From positions 4,628 through 29,432 of the forward strand of contig PS015497.1 of assembly GCA_048213135.1 (NCBI GenBank): 24,805 nucleotides of DNA. Direction: 5' to 3'. The notes beneath the pieces were generated by a model that had not been told where the DNA came from, searched no databases, and saw only the letters and a list, made by a program, of their open reading frames with translations. This stretch comes from Reclinomonas americana ATCC 50394. Taxonomy: Eukaryota > Jakobida > Jakobea > Jakobida. Positions 10,138-20,403 of this stretch are shown piece after piece (the stretch's first letter is position 1; every line of letters begins with the position of its first letter). A program made the translations under genes and the position numbers.

Positions 10138-13100
10138 ACTCATATCCCGCGCGCCGTGGTGCCGCTTTCGGTCTGGCCGGTCTGGTCAAGGGCATGGGTT
10201 ACATGTCGCTGAAGAACATGGAGATTTTGGATGTGAGTGGCAGGACGACGCCCAACATTTGCCACCACCCGTCTCTCACACCCCATGATTGCCTCCCCCT
10301 CACAGTACCTGGAGAAGAGTTTGCGCGAAAAGACGCTGGCGGCCAAGGAGGGTGCCCTGATGGCCGTCGAGTGCCTGTCCCGCGTGCTCAAGCAGCTGTT
10401 TGAGCCGTTCATCATGCCGCTGTTGCCGCACATTTTGGCGGCGCGTGGCGATCCGTCGAATGCTATCCGCGAGGCCAGCGAGGACACTGTGCGCGTTCTC
10501 ATGAGCAATCTGTCGGTGCACGGCGTGAAGATGATTGTGCCGATTCTGCTGCGCGGCGTCGAGGACAAGTCGTGGCGCTCGAAATGCGTTGCGTTGTCTC
10601 TCACTCCAGCCATCTTCGTTTCCTTCACTTACACCGTGTCGGCGGAATACAGGGTGCCATTGAGATGATGGGTGCCATGGCCTACTGCGCTCCCAAGCAG
10701 CTGTCAGCTTGCCTGCCCACGTTGGTGCCGCCACTGGCCACAGCCTCCAAGGACTCGCACCCGGAAGTCGCTTCGTACGCCAAGGAGGCGCTGCGGCGTG
10801 TCGGTGGTGTGGTTGGCAATCCGGAGATTCAGGCGCACGTGCCTGCCTTGATCGACGCCGTCAGCAACCCAGGTGTGTTGTCGATTGCTGTTTTTGTGGT
10901 GGTGCGTGGCATGATCGCGACAAGCGACTGACTCTGCCGTGTTTCCACAGCCGATCATACCAAGCGCGCCCTCGACATTCTGCTCTCCATTCGCTTCATC
11001 CACACAATTGATGCGCCGTCGCTGGCGCTCATCATGCCGCTGCTCATCCGTGCGTTGAAGGATCGCAGCACGGAAGTGAAGCGCAAGGCTGCGCAGGTGC
11101 GTGTCATGCGCAGAGTGGCACGTACAATACGATCCACTGACTCGCTTCTTGCGTGCAGGTGGTGGGCAGCATGAGCACACTGATTACACAGACGCAAGAT
11201 ATGGTGCCGTATCTGGAGAGTGTGGTGGAGCCGCTGAAGGCGGCGCTGGTGGATCCAGTGCCCGATGTGCGAGCTATTGCTGCGCGTGGTATGTTTGTTG
11301 TTTTCCTGTTGTCTCCTTTCAGGATAGTGATAGCTGTGCGCTCTCGCAGCACTCGGCGAGTTGGTGCACGGACTGGGCGAGTCCTCGTTCCCGTCACTGC
11401 TCGACTGGCTGTTGGAGCAGTTGCGAAAGGATCACACCAACGCTTCGGACCGCTCCGGTGCCGCCCAGGGCTTCTGCGAGGTCACGGTGGCTATTGGTAT
11501 GTTGCTGTCATGTACTCGAATGCTCTCGTCGATTCTGCAGTGCTCACTCTTCTCCTCCGTCGCCAGGCCTTGCTCGTCTGGAGCAGCTGCTGCCCGACAT
11601 TTTGGAGAACACTCGGGACCCGGTGCCGTCGGTGCGCGAGGCGCACTTGCAGGTGCTGGCGTACCTGCCGTTGGCGCTCAAGGACGAGTTCCTCGACTTT
11701 TTGCCGCGCGTGCTGCCCGAGGTGCTGGTCGGTCTCTCCGACGAACAAGGTTCGACGATGCTTCCTATTTGTGTGTGCCCACAGAGTATGTGTCTCATCC
11801 TCAATGCAGAGTCGGTGCGCGCCACCGCTCTCAAGGCTGGCCAAGTCATTGTCGATGCGCACGGCCAGTCGTCGTTCATGGTCATTTTGCCGCGTCTGGA
11901 GAAGAACTTGTTGGAGGACAACTGGAAGATCCGCGTCGCGTCAGTCACCCTGCTCGGCGACCTGCTGGCCCAGGTGTTGCACCGCAGCAAGGAGCCGAAG
12001 GAGTTCGAGGACATCAACGATCTGATGGCGAACACGCGCAGCTCGAGCAACGACATGGACACGCTGACGCAGCAAATGGGCCAGGAGCGCCTGCACATGC
12101 TGCTGAGCACGCTGTACATGCTGCATGCGGACGTGCAGCCGCCGGTGGCCCAGGCCGCCCATCACGTGTGGCACATGCTGGTGGACAACACGCCGCGCAT
12201 GGTCCGCGCGATCCTGCCGCAACTCACGCAGCTTCTCGTGGCCTCGCTTTCAATGTCGCCCGACATTCTTCTCTCGAACTTTGTCGATTCACCGGTGCGC
12301 GCTATCTCTTCGCTTGTGCAGCGGATGTCACCGATTGGGTTGTTTCTCACGACTGTATGTGTATGCATGTCGAGAAGGCACCGAAAGACGAAGACGGCGA
12401 GGGCAGTGACGAGGACGGCGATTCGGATGATGAGCCGGCGGAGCCCGACGATGGCTCCTCTGGCATTCGTGTCGTGTACGGTCCCGACGGCATGCCCATG
12501 GTGGCCGGCATTGCCACGGCGTCGGAGGTTTGTGTGTCCGTCTGCGTTGCCCACCTGTGGCTGGTGTCTCATCAACATGTGTGTCATGTGCTGGCAGGAA
12601 CGCACGCACATGGCCGGTCGAACGATTGCCGAGCTGGTGGTCAAGATGCCGGAACACATTATTCCCGACCTCGTGCCGGCTCTGGTGCGCGCCTCGCGCG
12701 ACCGCGACATTCCCACTCGCCAGGGCGCTTGCCTCGGTCTCACTGAGCTCGTCCGCAACGCCAAGCGCCACGTACCTTCGCTGCTGAAGGATGTGGTGCC
12801 GGTGCTTCGCGATTCGATTTGCTCCGAGAACAGCGACGTTTCGTGATGAATCCTGGTTGTGCAGTGGCGAGAACCAGCGTTCTCACACATTTCACAGATT
12901 CAAAAGGCCGCGGCCGAGCTGTTCACGGCGCTGAACAAGGCCATTGGTGTGCGCATCATGGAGGAGGTGTTGCCGACTCTGATCTCGGACGTCATCAATG
13001 GCGTCGATACCGCCCGCCGCGGACTGCAGCAGCTGCTGCGCTCTCGCGCCGCTGCCGTGCTGGCCTACTTGCTGCCGCGTTTGCTGGACAAGGAGGTGCT

Positions 13101-15762
13101 CGACGCCTCCAAGATGCAAACGCTTGCTGTGGTGGCCGAAAGCGCGCCCAACGCGCTGGTCTCGCACATGCCGACCATCTTGCCGGCCATGGTGACCACG
13201 GTGGCGAGCTCGGTCGACAGACCAGGGGCCGACGTCGATGTTATTATGTCGTGCGGCCGACGCATCGTGTGTTCACTGAACACGGAGTGCGTGGGCGACT
13301 TGGTGGAGGAGGCGAACGAGGAGTTGCAGCAGAACAAGGTATGTGTGTTTTGTGTGCAGTATGCATGCAGGGCAATGTCATGTGACACCCGTGGCGCAGT
13401 CTGGCCGGCGCATTGCCATTGTACGCATGCTCGAGTGGACCGCTGCGGGCAACCTGGACATGTACAGGCCACACTTGCCAATCATTTTGGTGGTCACTCT
13501 GCGCGCCTTCAACGATCCTGACGAGAGAGTTGCGTCTCTGGGTGGATGTGCTGCATGTACGTTTCGGCGTGTTGCTCACTGCACATCATCGCTGCAGGTA
13601 AACGAGGCGGCGCTGGCCGTTCTCAATGCGCTGGGTGCGACGGTCGAGAAGGACGAGCTTGCGCAGCACATTGAGATCATCCAGGAGGAGATTCACGCCC
13701 TGTGCTTCCAGTGCGTTACTTGACAATTTTCGTGTGTGCTGTGCGACAAGTCACTCATACTGCAAGCATTAGGGGTCAGGAATCGTCGCGCGTGCTGGAG
13801 GGTCTCAAGTTGCAGACTGGTCTCGAGCCGCTGTACCCCATCTACTTGCATGCCATGGTGCATGGTGCCACGTCGCGAGTTCGCGAGCACGCTGTGTACG
13901 GCATTGGCGAGTTGCTGGAGGTACGCACGCCTCTGCTGGGTGGTTGAGCAGTGCTCGCATGTGTTCTGACGCTCTCGTTTCTATGCCTGTTACCAGGCGT
14001 GCGGCGAGAGTGCGCTGCGCAAGTGCGCATTCGCCATCACGAGTCGCCTGATGTTTGTGTTCAGCAAGGACTTTGCGCCGGAACCGAAGGCGCACGTGCT
14101 GTTGACCATTTCCGAGCTGATTGCGCGCGCGAGCGATGAGATCAAGCGCTCGGTGCCGCAGTTGCAGACGACATTCATGAAGGGCTTGCAGGGTGAGTGG
14201 GGAAAGGCTCGGTGTGACGGGGAAGTGACAGGTTTTTATGCTAATTATCGATTTTTTTATTGCAGAGGCGGCCGTGGTGCGCGATCGTGCCGTGGGTGCC
14301 ATTCGGCAAATGTGCGAGAGCCTGCCGGAGAGTGTCAAGGCGGACTCGCTGCTGAACAACTTGACTCGCAAGCTGAAGGAGTCGACCGAGTCGCAGCCGA
14401 TCGTGCGGGTTCGTTGACCACAGCAGTACAGTGAATTTTTTTGTGGCTCCTCATCCCTGCCTGTGCAGTCGATTCTGGAGGCCACCGAAATTGCGCTGTC
14501 GGAGATTGGTACGTCGGCCTCGCCACCGGTGCTGGAGGAGCTGGTCGACACGTGCACCTCCATGTTTGATTACGGCAAGGTCGATGTGCGTGGCTACGTG
14601 CTGGGCGTGTTCGGTGCGGCGGTGCACATCCTCGGCGGTCCGCGATTGCGTCGCTCGCTGCGGTGAGTGTGGGCACTCGTGTCGTGCTGTGATGACATTC
14701 ACCATGTACTCATGCAACCGAATCGCTGCAGGGAGTACGTGTTCGACGTGGCGTCATCGTCGGACGAGGACACGCTGCTGCTGGCCGGCATCCTGCTCGG
14801 CAAGTTCTTTATTGTCAGCCGCAACCCCGAGTTCATCTTTGAGGATAGCTCGTGGTCGGCCGACTTGTCGGCACTGCTGCTGAATCTGCTCGGCAGCCGC
14901 TCAGAGCGCCTGCGACTGATTGGCGCACAGACCACCAAGGAGACGGTCAAGCATGCGACATTCCGCGTGTCGCAGGTGAGTTTTCAGGGAGTGTGGGAGA
15001 ATACCATGTGTGGCTGGTTGTTTCACTGAAGGATGGACGTGCGTGCAGGATTTGCCACACGCGGCCGAGCTGGCGGCGCTGTGCCAGGACACGTTGATTC
15101 CGCGTCTGGTGCCGCTGATTTCCGATCCAGCCATGGACGTGCGATGCCTGTCGACGGCGCACGTGAAGGCCATGGCCAAGTACGCGCAACAGCTGGTGAG
15201 TGCTTGTATGTCAAGGACGAATTCTTTGTGCGATGCACTTATCCGAAAAAATGCACAGGGCACCCCACCACTCGGCCTGAACACCCTCGTGAATGCACTG
15301 CTACCGAACCTGCGTGTGACACACCAGGGACTGCGCAACATCACACAGCGCGCACTCACCTACGCGCTGCAGTTGCAAGTCGATTTCTCGATTGCCGAGG
15401 CCTTTTTGGATGGAGTGGTGCGGTGGCTTGTCAGTGTAGTTTTTTCTTGGCGATTGGTGGTGACTCACGTGAATTTGTGTGTTTGTGTGTGCGCAGGCCA
15501 ACGAGAGTCGGCGTTCGGGTATCCAGAGCGAGTTCGCGCGCCTGTTTGAANNNNNNNNNNNNNNNNNNNNNNNNNNNNNNNNNNNNNNNNNNNNNNNNNN
15601 NNNNNNNNNNNNNNNNNNNNNNNNNNNNNNNNNNNNNNNNNNNNNNNNNNNNNNNNNNNNNNNNNNNNNNNNNNNNNNNNNNNNNNNNNNNNNNNNNNNN
15701 NNNNNNNNNNNNNNNNNNNNNNNCACGCGCACGACGAAGTAGACACCGACGACGAGTCGTAG
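10138..15762 (+). CDS. GCN1: GCN1, C-terminal half (HEAT-repeat activator of GCN2)
   Basis: GCN1 is a very large HEAT-repeat protein that binds ribosomes (with GCN20) and passes the uncharged-tRNA or stall signal to the kinase GCN2, leading to eIF2-alpha phosphorylation. Exons: 10138-10232, 10306-10587, 10653-10872, 10951-11096, 11159-11288, 11350-11496, 11567-11749, 11810-12294, 12375-12527, 12598-12837, 12898-13338, 13400-13528, 13598-13714, 13780-13920, 13997-14192, 14266-14408, 14469-14662, 14732-14975, 15049-15195, 15259-15429, and 15497 into the gap. All 20 introns are 60-80 nt and every junction keeps frame, giving about 1,350 codons. Family signatures in order are RRGAAFGLAGLVKGMG, KQLFEPFIMPLLPHIL, VRVLMSNLSVHGVKMI, MGAMAYCAPKQLSACLP, IDAPSLALIMPLLIRAL, DPVPDVRAIAAR, DRSGAAQGFCEVT, TRQGACLGLTELV and SVPQLQTTFMKGLQ. 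The eEF3-like part and the C-terminal GCN2-binding part are therefore both covered. After the gap a short acidic tail ends at TAG 15760-15762. The N-terminal half (about 1,200 residues) is absent; TXNDC9 lies upstream instead. An acidic insert is encoded by 12375-12527. Confidence 0.93.
15551..15723. other. GCN1: Assembly gap (173 N) within the last GCN1 exons
   Basis: Interrupts GCN1 between the exon ending ...FARLFE and the final codons (HAHDEVDTDDES, stop). Roughly 50 residues or a small intron may be lost. Confidence 0.99.
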
Positions 15763-15768
15763 AACAGC

Positions 15769-15774
15769 AATAAA
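15769..15774 (+). promoter_or_regulatory. AATAAA polyadenylation signal of GCN1
   Basis: A canonical AATAAA begins 7 nt after the GCN1 stop codon, followed by A-rich sequence around 15790. The 3' UTR is likely very short. The convergent SNRNP27 stop is only about 100 nt further, so the two transcripts probably end close together or overlap. Confidence 0.65.
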
Positions 15775-15866
15775 ACATATTTGACAAGCAAAAAAAAGAG
15801 TGCATCATTGCTCATCGCACATTCATTGCTGCTCCACTTCTTCCACACGCCTCGCTCCCGTCTCTA

Positions 15867-17924
15867 CTACACCTTGAGCTTCGGCGGCACGTGTTTCGAC
15901 TTCATGTTGCGCGACTTGTTGCGGTAGCCAAACGTGTTCTCCGTCTCGGGGGCCAGCGACTGGTTGAAACCGCCGCGACGGTTCATGTACTGGCGGTAGC
16001 GGCGGTCTTGTTGGATGCGCGCGTGGCCTTGGACGTTGCCGGTTACTTTCTTGCCCTGCGGAGTGGGGGAAGGGGGTGAGATGGGGAAGGGGGGAAGGGG
16101 AGGGGAGGGCAGAGGAAGAAAGCACTCTCTCAAGCACACGGGAGGCTGACACGACAACAAAGAAGGAAGAGTGCGTTCAATGACAGAGGAGTGGCAGCAT
16201 TTTCCGAATCACTGAGGAGGGAGAGGGATGGGCAGAGGAAGAAAGCACTCTCTCAAACACACGGGAGGCTGACACGACAACAAAGAAAGAAGAGTGCGTT
16301 CAATGACGGAGGAGTGGCAGCACATTCCGATTCACAGAGGAGGGAGAGGGAGGGGCAGAGGAAGAAAGCACTCTCTCAAACACACGGGAGACGGACACAA
16401 CAACAAAGAAGAAGAGTGCTTTCAACGACGGAGGAGTGGCAGCACTTTCCAAATCGCAGAGGAGGCCGACACACAACTGCAGGCCATGATGGGCGAAGAA
16501 AGGAGGAGCTCATGGCGCGTGAGGAGGAGACTGACGAGGGTGACGATGAATCGAGCGAGTATGCGGCGGAGACTGACGAGGAGGAGGAGACAGGATTTGG
16601 TCGCTGAAGCCACAGTTTGGGTCAAAGTATGTGACAAGAGTATATTCAACAAGGAAGGGTAACAATGACGCGCATGGTGTGAAAGGAAAGACACGACGGC
16701 GAGCAGAAGGAGAAGTCGGCGAGAGCACTCAAAGCGGGAGAGAGAGAGGAGGGGGCCACAGAGAGAGAAAGGGACGGAGGGAGGGAAACAGAGAAAGGTA
16801 TACTGAAGTCAGACAGAGAGTGTGTGTGAGAGAAGCGCAAAATGTGCACGAGATTGGAAGAGGAACAATAAAGACAGCTCAACGCCTAAACACATGTGCG
16901 ACTGCGAGGGAGGAGTGGAAGGGAGCAGACAACAAAGAGAGCTCTCTCTCACGCACATGGTAGACCAAAGAACAGCTGCAGAGAAAGGAGTTGAAACAGA
17001 AAGCGAGGAGTGACAGGAGTAGTAAACAGAGACAAACAGACATACACATACAGAGAGAGAGAATGAGAGCGAGAGAACGAGAGACTAGAAGGAGACGTGT
17101 CAATGTAGTGATCTCACCATGAAGGCAGAGGAGGAACAACAGAAACAGAGATCAGCATTCTCTCCAGCTGGATTGTATCAGTTGCATCACAAGGGAAGAG
17201 GACACAAGGCGGACGAAGAGAGTGTGGGCATCAAAGGTGGAGAAAAGACACAGTACAAACATGCAAGAAGCAATCACAAGAACAGCGCAATCACAGCGTG
17301 TTACAGCCCACCGCAAACGGCGAGATCTATACCCTCTCTCCCCTCTCCGTGCCCCACCTTGCTCGTATCAAACCCAGCCGGCAACCCCATGGCCATGAGG
17401 ATCTCCTCCTCGGTCATCTCGTGCGGCTGATCATCATCCTCCTCATCCTCCTCGTCATCGCTACGCTCATGCACACGCATCTTCTCCTCGCGACTCTCAC
17501 GCTCCTCACGACGCCTTGTGCTGGCCGCCGACGGTTCAAACGCAGCCGCCGCACCCGACAGTGCCGACGACGATGGTGGTGGTGGAGGTGGAGGTGGTGG
17601 CGGAGGCGGCGGTGGAGCAGCACGATCTCTCTCCCTCTCCCTCTCTCGTTCCCTGTCGCGATCCCTGTCGCGATCACGATCACCTCGATCGACGCCACGG
17701 TCGCGGTGGTCGCGGTAGTCGCGGTCACGTGGGTCGCGTCGATCAGCGTCGCGTCGGTCCCTTCCATAGTCGCGACCGGCTGGAGTGGGGGAGGGAAAGG
17801 GTGAGGGAAAGGTGGAGAGGGAAAGAGGGAAAGGTGGAGAGGGAAAGAGGGAAAGGGTGAGGGAGGGAGGGAGGGAGGGAGTGAGCGACTGAGACGAGAT
17901 GCCTGTCTGCCTGCCTGCTGCCTG

Positions 17925-17998
<74 letters not shown>

Positions 17999-18040
17999 CG
18001 ACGTCGTAGTTCTCTCTCACCTCCTCCGTCTCTCTCTCGT

Positions 18041-18106
<66 letters not shown>

Positions 18107-18162
18107 GTCGTNNNNNNNNNNNNNNNNNNNNCTCTACCTCGTCGTCGTCGTCGTCGTGTCTG

Positions 18163-18221
<59 letters not shown>

Positions 18222-18229
18222 GTCGTCGT

Positions 18230-18318
<89 letters not shown>

Positions 18319-18804
18319 CAAGGTGTTGCCTCTCATTCTTCTCTTCTTCATCTTCTCTCTCCCTCCTCTCTCTCTCTCTCTTTGTATGTCACGCAACTTC
18401 TCACTGGAGAACGCGAACGAGAGCGCGAGGAGCGCGGGCGCGCACGTTTCACCTCTCGCGACGATGCGTCATCAGTGGGCGATCTTGAACGAGACCGTTT
18501 CATACCGCGACGATCTGTAAACAAACAAGAAAACACAAGAGAGAGAGAGAGAGAATGAGAGAGAGAAGAGAGAAGAGAGAGAGAGCAAGTGTGTGTGAGA
18601 GAGAGGAGAGAAGGAGTTGCGCTGAAGTGCATGTCACAATGCAGACTGCACGCGTCTTTCTCCGTATCTCTGCGTGCCTCTCTCACGCACACACACTCTC
18701 ACACACACACTCCACTCACCCATCTTGCCTTCGAGCTCGTTCTTGAGTCGTGGGACGATGATTGCAATCACGTCCTCTCTCTCCAACTTCACAAATATTC
18801 GCAT
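15867..18804 (-). CDS. SNRNP27: SNRNP27-like U4/U6.U5 tri-snRNP protein
   Basis: Minus-strand exons: 18804-18720, 18514 to about 18398, 17779-17358 and 16055-15867 (stop at 15869-15867). The last two joined exons read [20 protein letters not shown] then [16 protein letters not shown] and [16 protein letters not shown]. This is the hallmark C-terminus of SNRNP27, a spliceosomal protein that acts at the 5' splice site. The middle carries an SR segment ([17 protein letters not shown]), a long RD/RE repeat, a run of about 14 prolines and an acidic stretch ([10 protein letters not shown]). There is a C-terminal extension of about 31 residues beyond the usual GGFN end. The donor of exon 2 is uncertain. 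The stronger-looking GTGAGA at 18404 leaves the wrong phase for exon 3 unless a microexon is present. GTTGCG at 18397 is phase-correct and gives a 270-residue protein. Exon 1 (28 residues starting [11 protein letters not shown]) joins in phase but is not a known part of the family; ATG 18503-18501 is an alternative start. Confidence 0.85.
16056..17357 (-). other. Large 1.3-kb last intron of SNRNP27
   Basis: Bounded on the minus strand by GTGGGG and CCGCAG. It is about 20 times longer than the GCN1 introns. It holds a 123-bp tandem repeat (16109-16462), an acidic open stretch on the plus strand (16480-16607), and GA-rich sequence from 16680 to 17110. No snoRNA or tRNA was recognised. Confidence 0.75.
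16109..16462. repeat. 123-bp tandem repeat, about 2.9 copies
   Basis: Copies begin at 16109, 16232 and 16355, each with GCAGAGGAAGAAAGCACTCT and ending near GGAGTGGCAGCA. Identity is high with few substitutions. The unit is 41 codons long, so a plus-strand frame stays open across copies (16191-16607). Confidence 0.92.
17926..18317. repeat. Compound (TG)n / (CGT)n microsatellite in SNRNP27 intron
   Basis: Three long (TG)n arrays (about 17926-17981, 18043-18104 and 18165-18220) and a fourth (about 18259-18315) are separated by (CGT)n/(GTC)n blocks and a 20-N gap (18112-18131). All lie in the minus-strand intron between exons 2 and 3. The long Cys/Val or Thr/His frames here are repeat artefacts. 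Alternating purine-pyrimidine of this length can adopt Z-DNA. Confidence 0.95.
18112..18131. other. Assembly gap (20 N)
   Basis: Short N run within the TG/CGT microsatellite. Confidence 0.99.
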
Positions 18805-18825
18805 CCTTCCTTTCTCCTTCCACCC
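18805..18825. promoter_or_regulatory. 21-bp divergent interval between SNRNP27 and kinase start codons
   Basis: If both proposed ATGs (18804 on minus, 18826 on plus) are right, the two 5' UTRs and promoters must overlap each other's coding sequence. The interval is pyrimidine-rich (TTCCTTTCTCCTTCCACC on plus), with no TATA. If SNRNP27 starts at 18503 instead, exon 18804-18720 becomes 5' UTR and the promoter is still shared. Confidence 0.45.
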
Positions 18826-20403
18826 ATGAGCGAGCACCACGCGCCCTCCGCCCTCGCGCACTCACACTCTCACCGCCACTTGCACCGCTCGTACAAGTAC
18901 GCCACCAGCAGCACATTTCCACGTCGCGCAGTGCCCGTCGTCAAGTCGCTCGACGAGGTCACACTCGAGTGGATGCGCGACTATGTATTCGCCGACGATG
19001 CGCATCTTCGTGCGGTGCATCTGGCGCCCGCTGCAGGTACGCGCGCTCTCTCCCTTCTCTCTCCTGTGCATGCGAAGTTCACAGAGAATCTTGGTGTTCG
19101 AATAGAGATCAGCGGCATCGGCGGCATCACTCGCTCAGTGGAGCTTGAATGGGACGCGGGTGGCGATCAGCATGAGCACCCGCAGGCGGTGTTTGTCAAG
19201 CTGAGCAACCCACCGATGCACTCAATGATGCTCAAGTGCAACGCGTATGCGCGCGAGATGCTGGCCTACTTGCACATTCTTCCGGAGACGGTGGGTCTGC
19301 CGCAGCCGGGTCTGTGGGCGTATGCGTGGGATCCGACGACGCATGAGTTCACGCTGGTGCTGGAGGATGTGGTCAAGTCGCGCGGTGGTGCGCATGTCGG
19401 CGATCAGCGCGCCGGCTTGAGTGTCGATGAGCATTTGGCGGTGATGCGATCGCTGGCGCTGTTGCATGCGCGCTGGCAGGGCGCGCATCGGCATGGCAAG
19501 CTGCTCAGTGACGAGCCGTTTGTGGATCGCGTCACGGAGGGCGGCCCGCCAGTGCGTAATCGCGACGATGGCACCGCCGTCACGCGACTGGAAGCGTTCC
19601 TGGCGCACGTCGAGCAGGCTCCAAGGTCTTCACTGCCACCTCCACCACTTCACACCTTGCCGCTGCCACTCACTTTTCCCCCACACACACAGCGACCTGG
19701 CCGACATTCACGGAGCCACGCAGCCACACATTATCGCCATTGTGATGTCGCTGCTGAAGGTGCTAGCCGACGACTCGGAACTGTGGCAGAACGTGTACGA
19801 CTACCTCAATCGGCCAAAGGCCACCACGCTCATTCACGTGGATCCGCGGCCCGACAATGTGCTCTTTGTGCCAGCCATGGCCAGCAGCGAGACCGAGGAG
19901 GAGGTCGAGGCGCTGCTCATTGACTGGCAGGCCTACAGCATTGGCAATCCGTGCGTCTTTCCCTCCTTCCTTCCCTCCCTCTCTCTGATTGCGCGAGTCT
20001 CACTGGTCGCTGCAGCACGTACGACCTGATGTACTACCTGGCCACCATCAATCCACTGAGCGAGGAGCTGGAGGAGCGACTGCTGGCCGAGTACGTTCGC
20101 GAGTGGAACGTGGCCGACGCGGCGCTGTCGACCTCCGAGCACCCGCACCACTCACTCATACTGACGCGTCTGCGGCTCGACTTTGCGCTGACACTGGGCC
20201 TCTACGGCGTCGACCTGGTGTGTGGCATGGCACACGGCTATCAGCGCCTGAAGTCGATGCTCGAAGGCACACGACACGAGTTCAATTTGCGCGAGATGAG
20301 CGACACACTCGCCTGTCTCATGGAGCGCCACCACGTCCGCGAGGCACTGGAGGCACTGCATGAGACCATTGGTACGGGTGCCGAGGAGGAGGCCACGAAC
20401 TAG
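18826..20403 (+). CDS. EcK/CHK-like aminoglycoside-choline kinase family phosphotransferase
   Basis: Three exons (18826-19625, 19693-19950, 20016-20403) join in frame to a 481-residue protein. The introns are GTCTTC...CAG and GTGCGT...CAG. After a His/Ser-rich N-terminus the fold follows the APH/choline-kinase pattern. It has FVKLSNP and MLKCNAYAREMLAYL (N-lobe), FTLVLEDVV (hinge), AVMRSLALLHARWQG, the catalytic loop IHVDPRPDNVLF (D about 317, N about 322) and the metal-binding LLIDWQAYSIGNP (D about 344), then TYDLMYYLA. This layout matches the EcKinase/CHK-like clade, thought to phosphorylate small hydroxylated substrates. The true substrate is unknown. The usual HGD of the catalytic loop is HVD here. 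A 48-nt stretch at 19037-19084 is in frame but has donor, pyrimidine tract and acceptor features, so it may be an optional intron. It is divergent from SNRNP27. AATGAA just after the stop may serve as a polyA signal. Confidence 0.85.

Noticed and set aside
12162-12890. Long minus-strand open frame opposite GCN1
   Set aside because: It is the wobble-aligned shadow of well-supported GCN1 exons and crosses their introns without splice signals.
16109-16462. CRISPR-like regularly spaced repeat
   Set aside because: The 123-bp units are contiguous tandem copies without unique spacers, in a eukaryotic intron.
17928-18520. Cys/Val-rich and Thr/His-rich frames
   Set aside because: Pure translation of TG/CA and CGT repeats.
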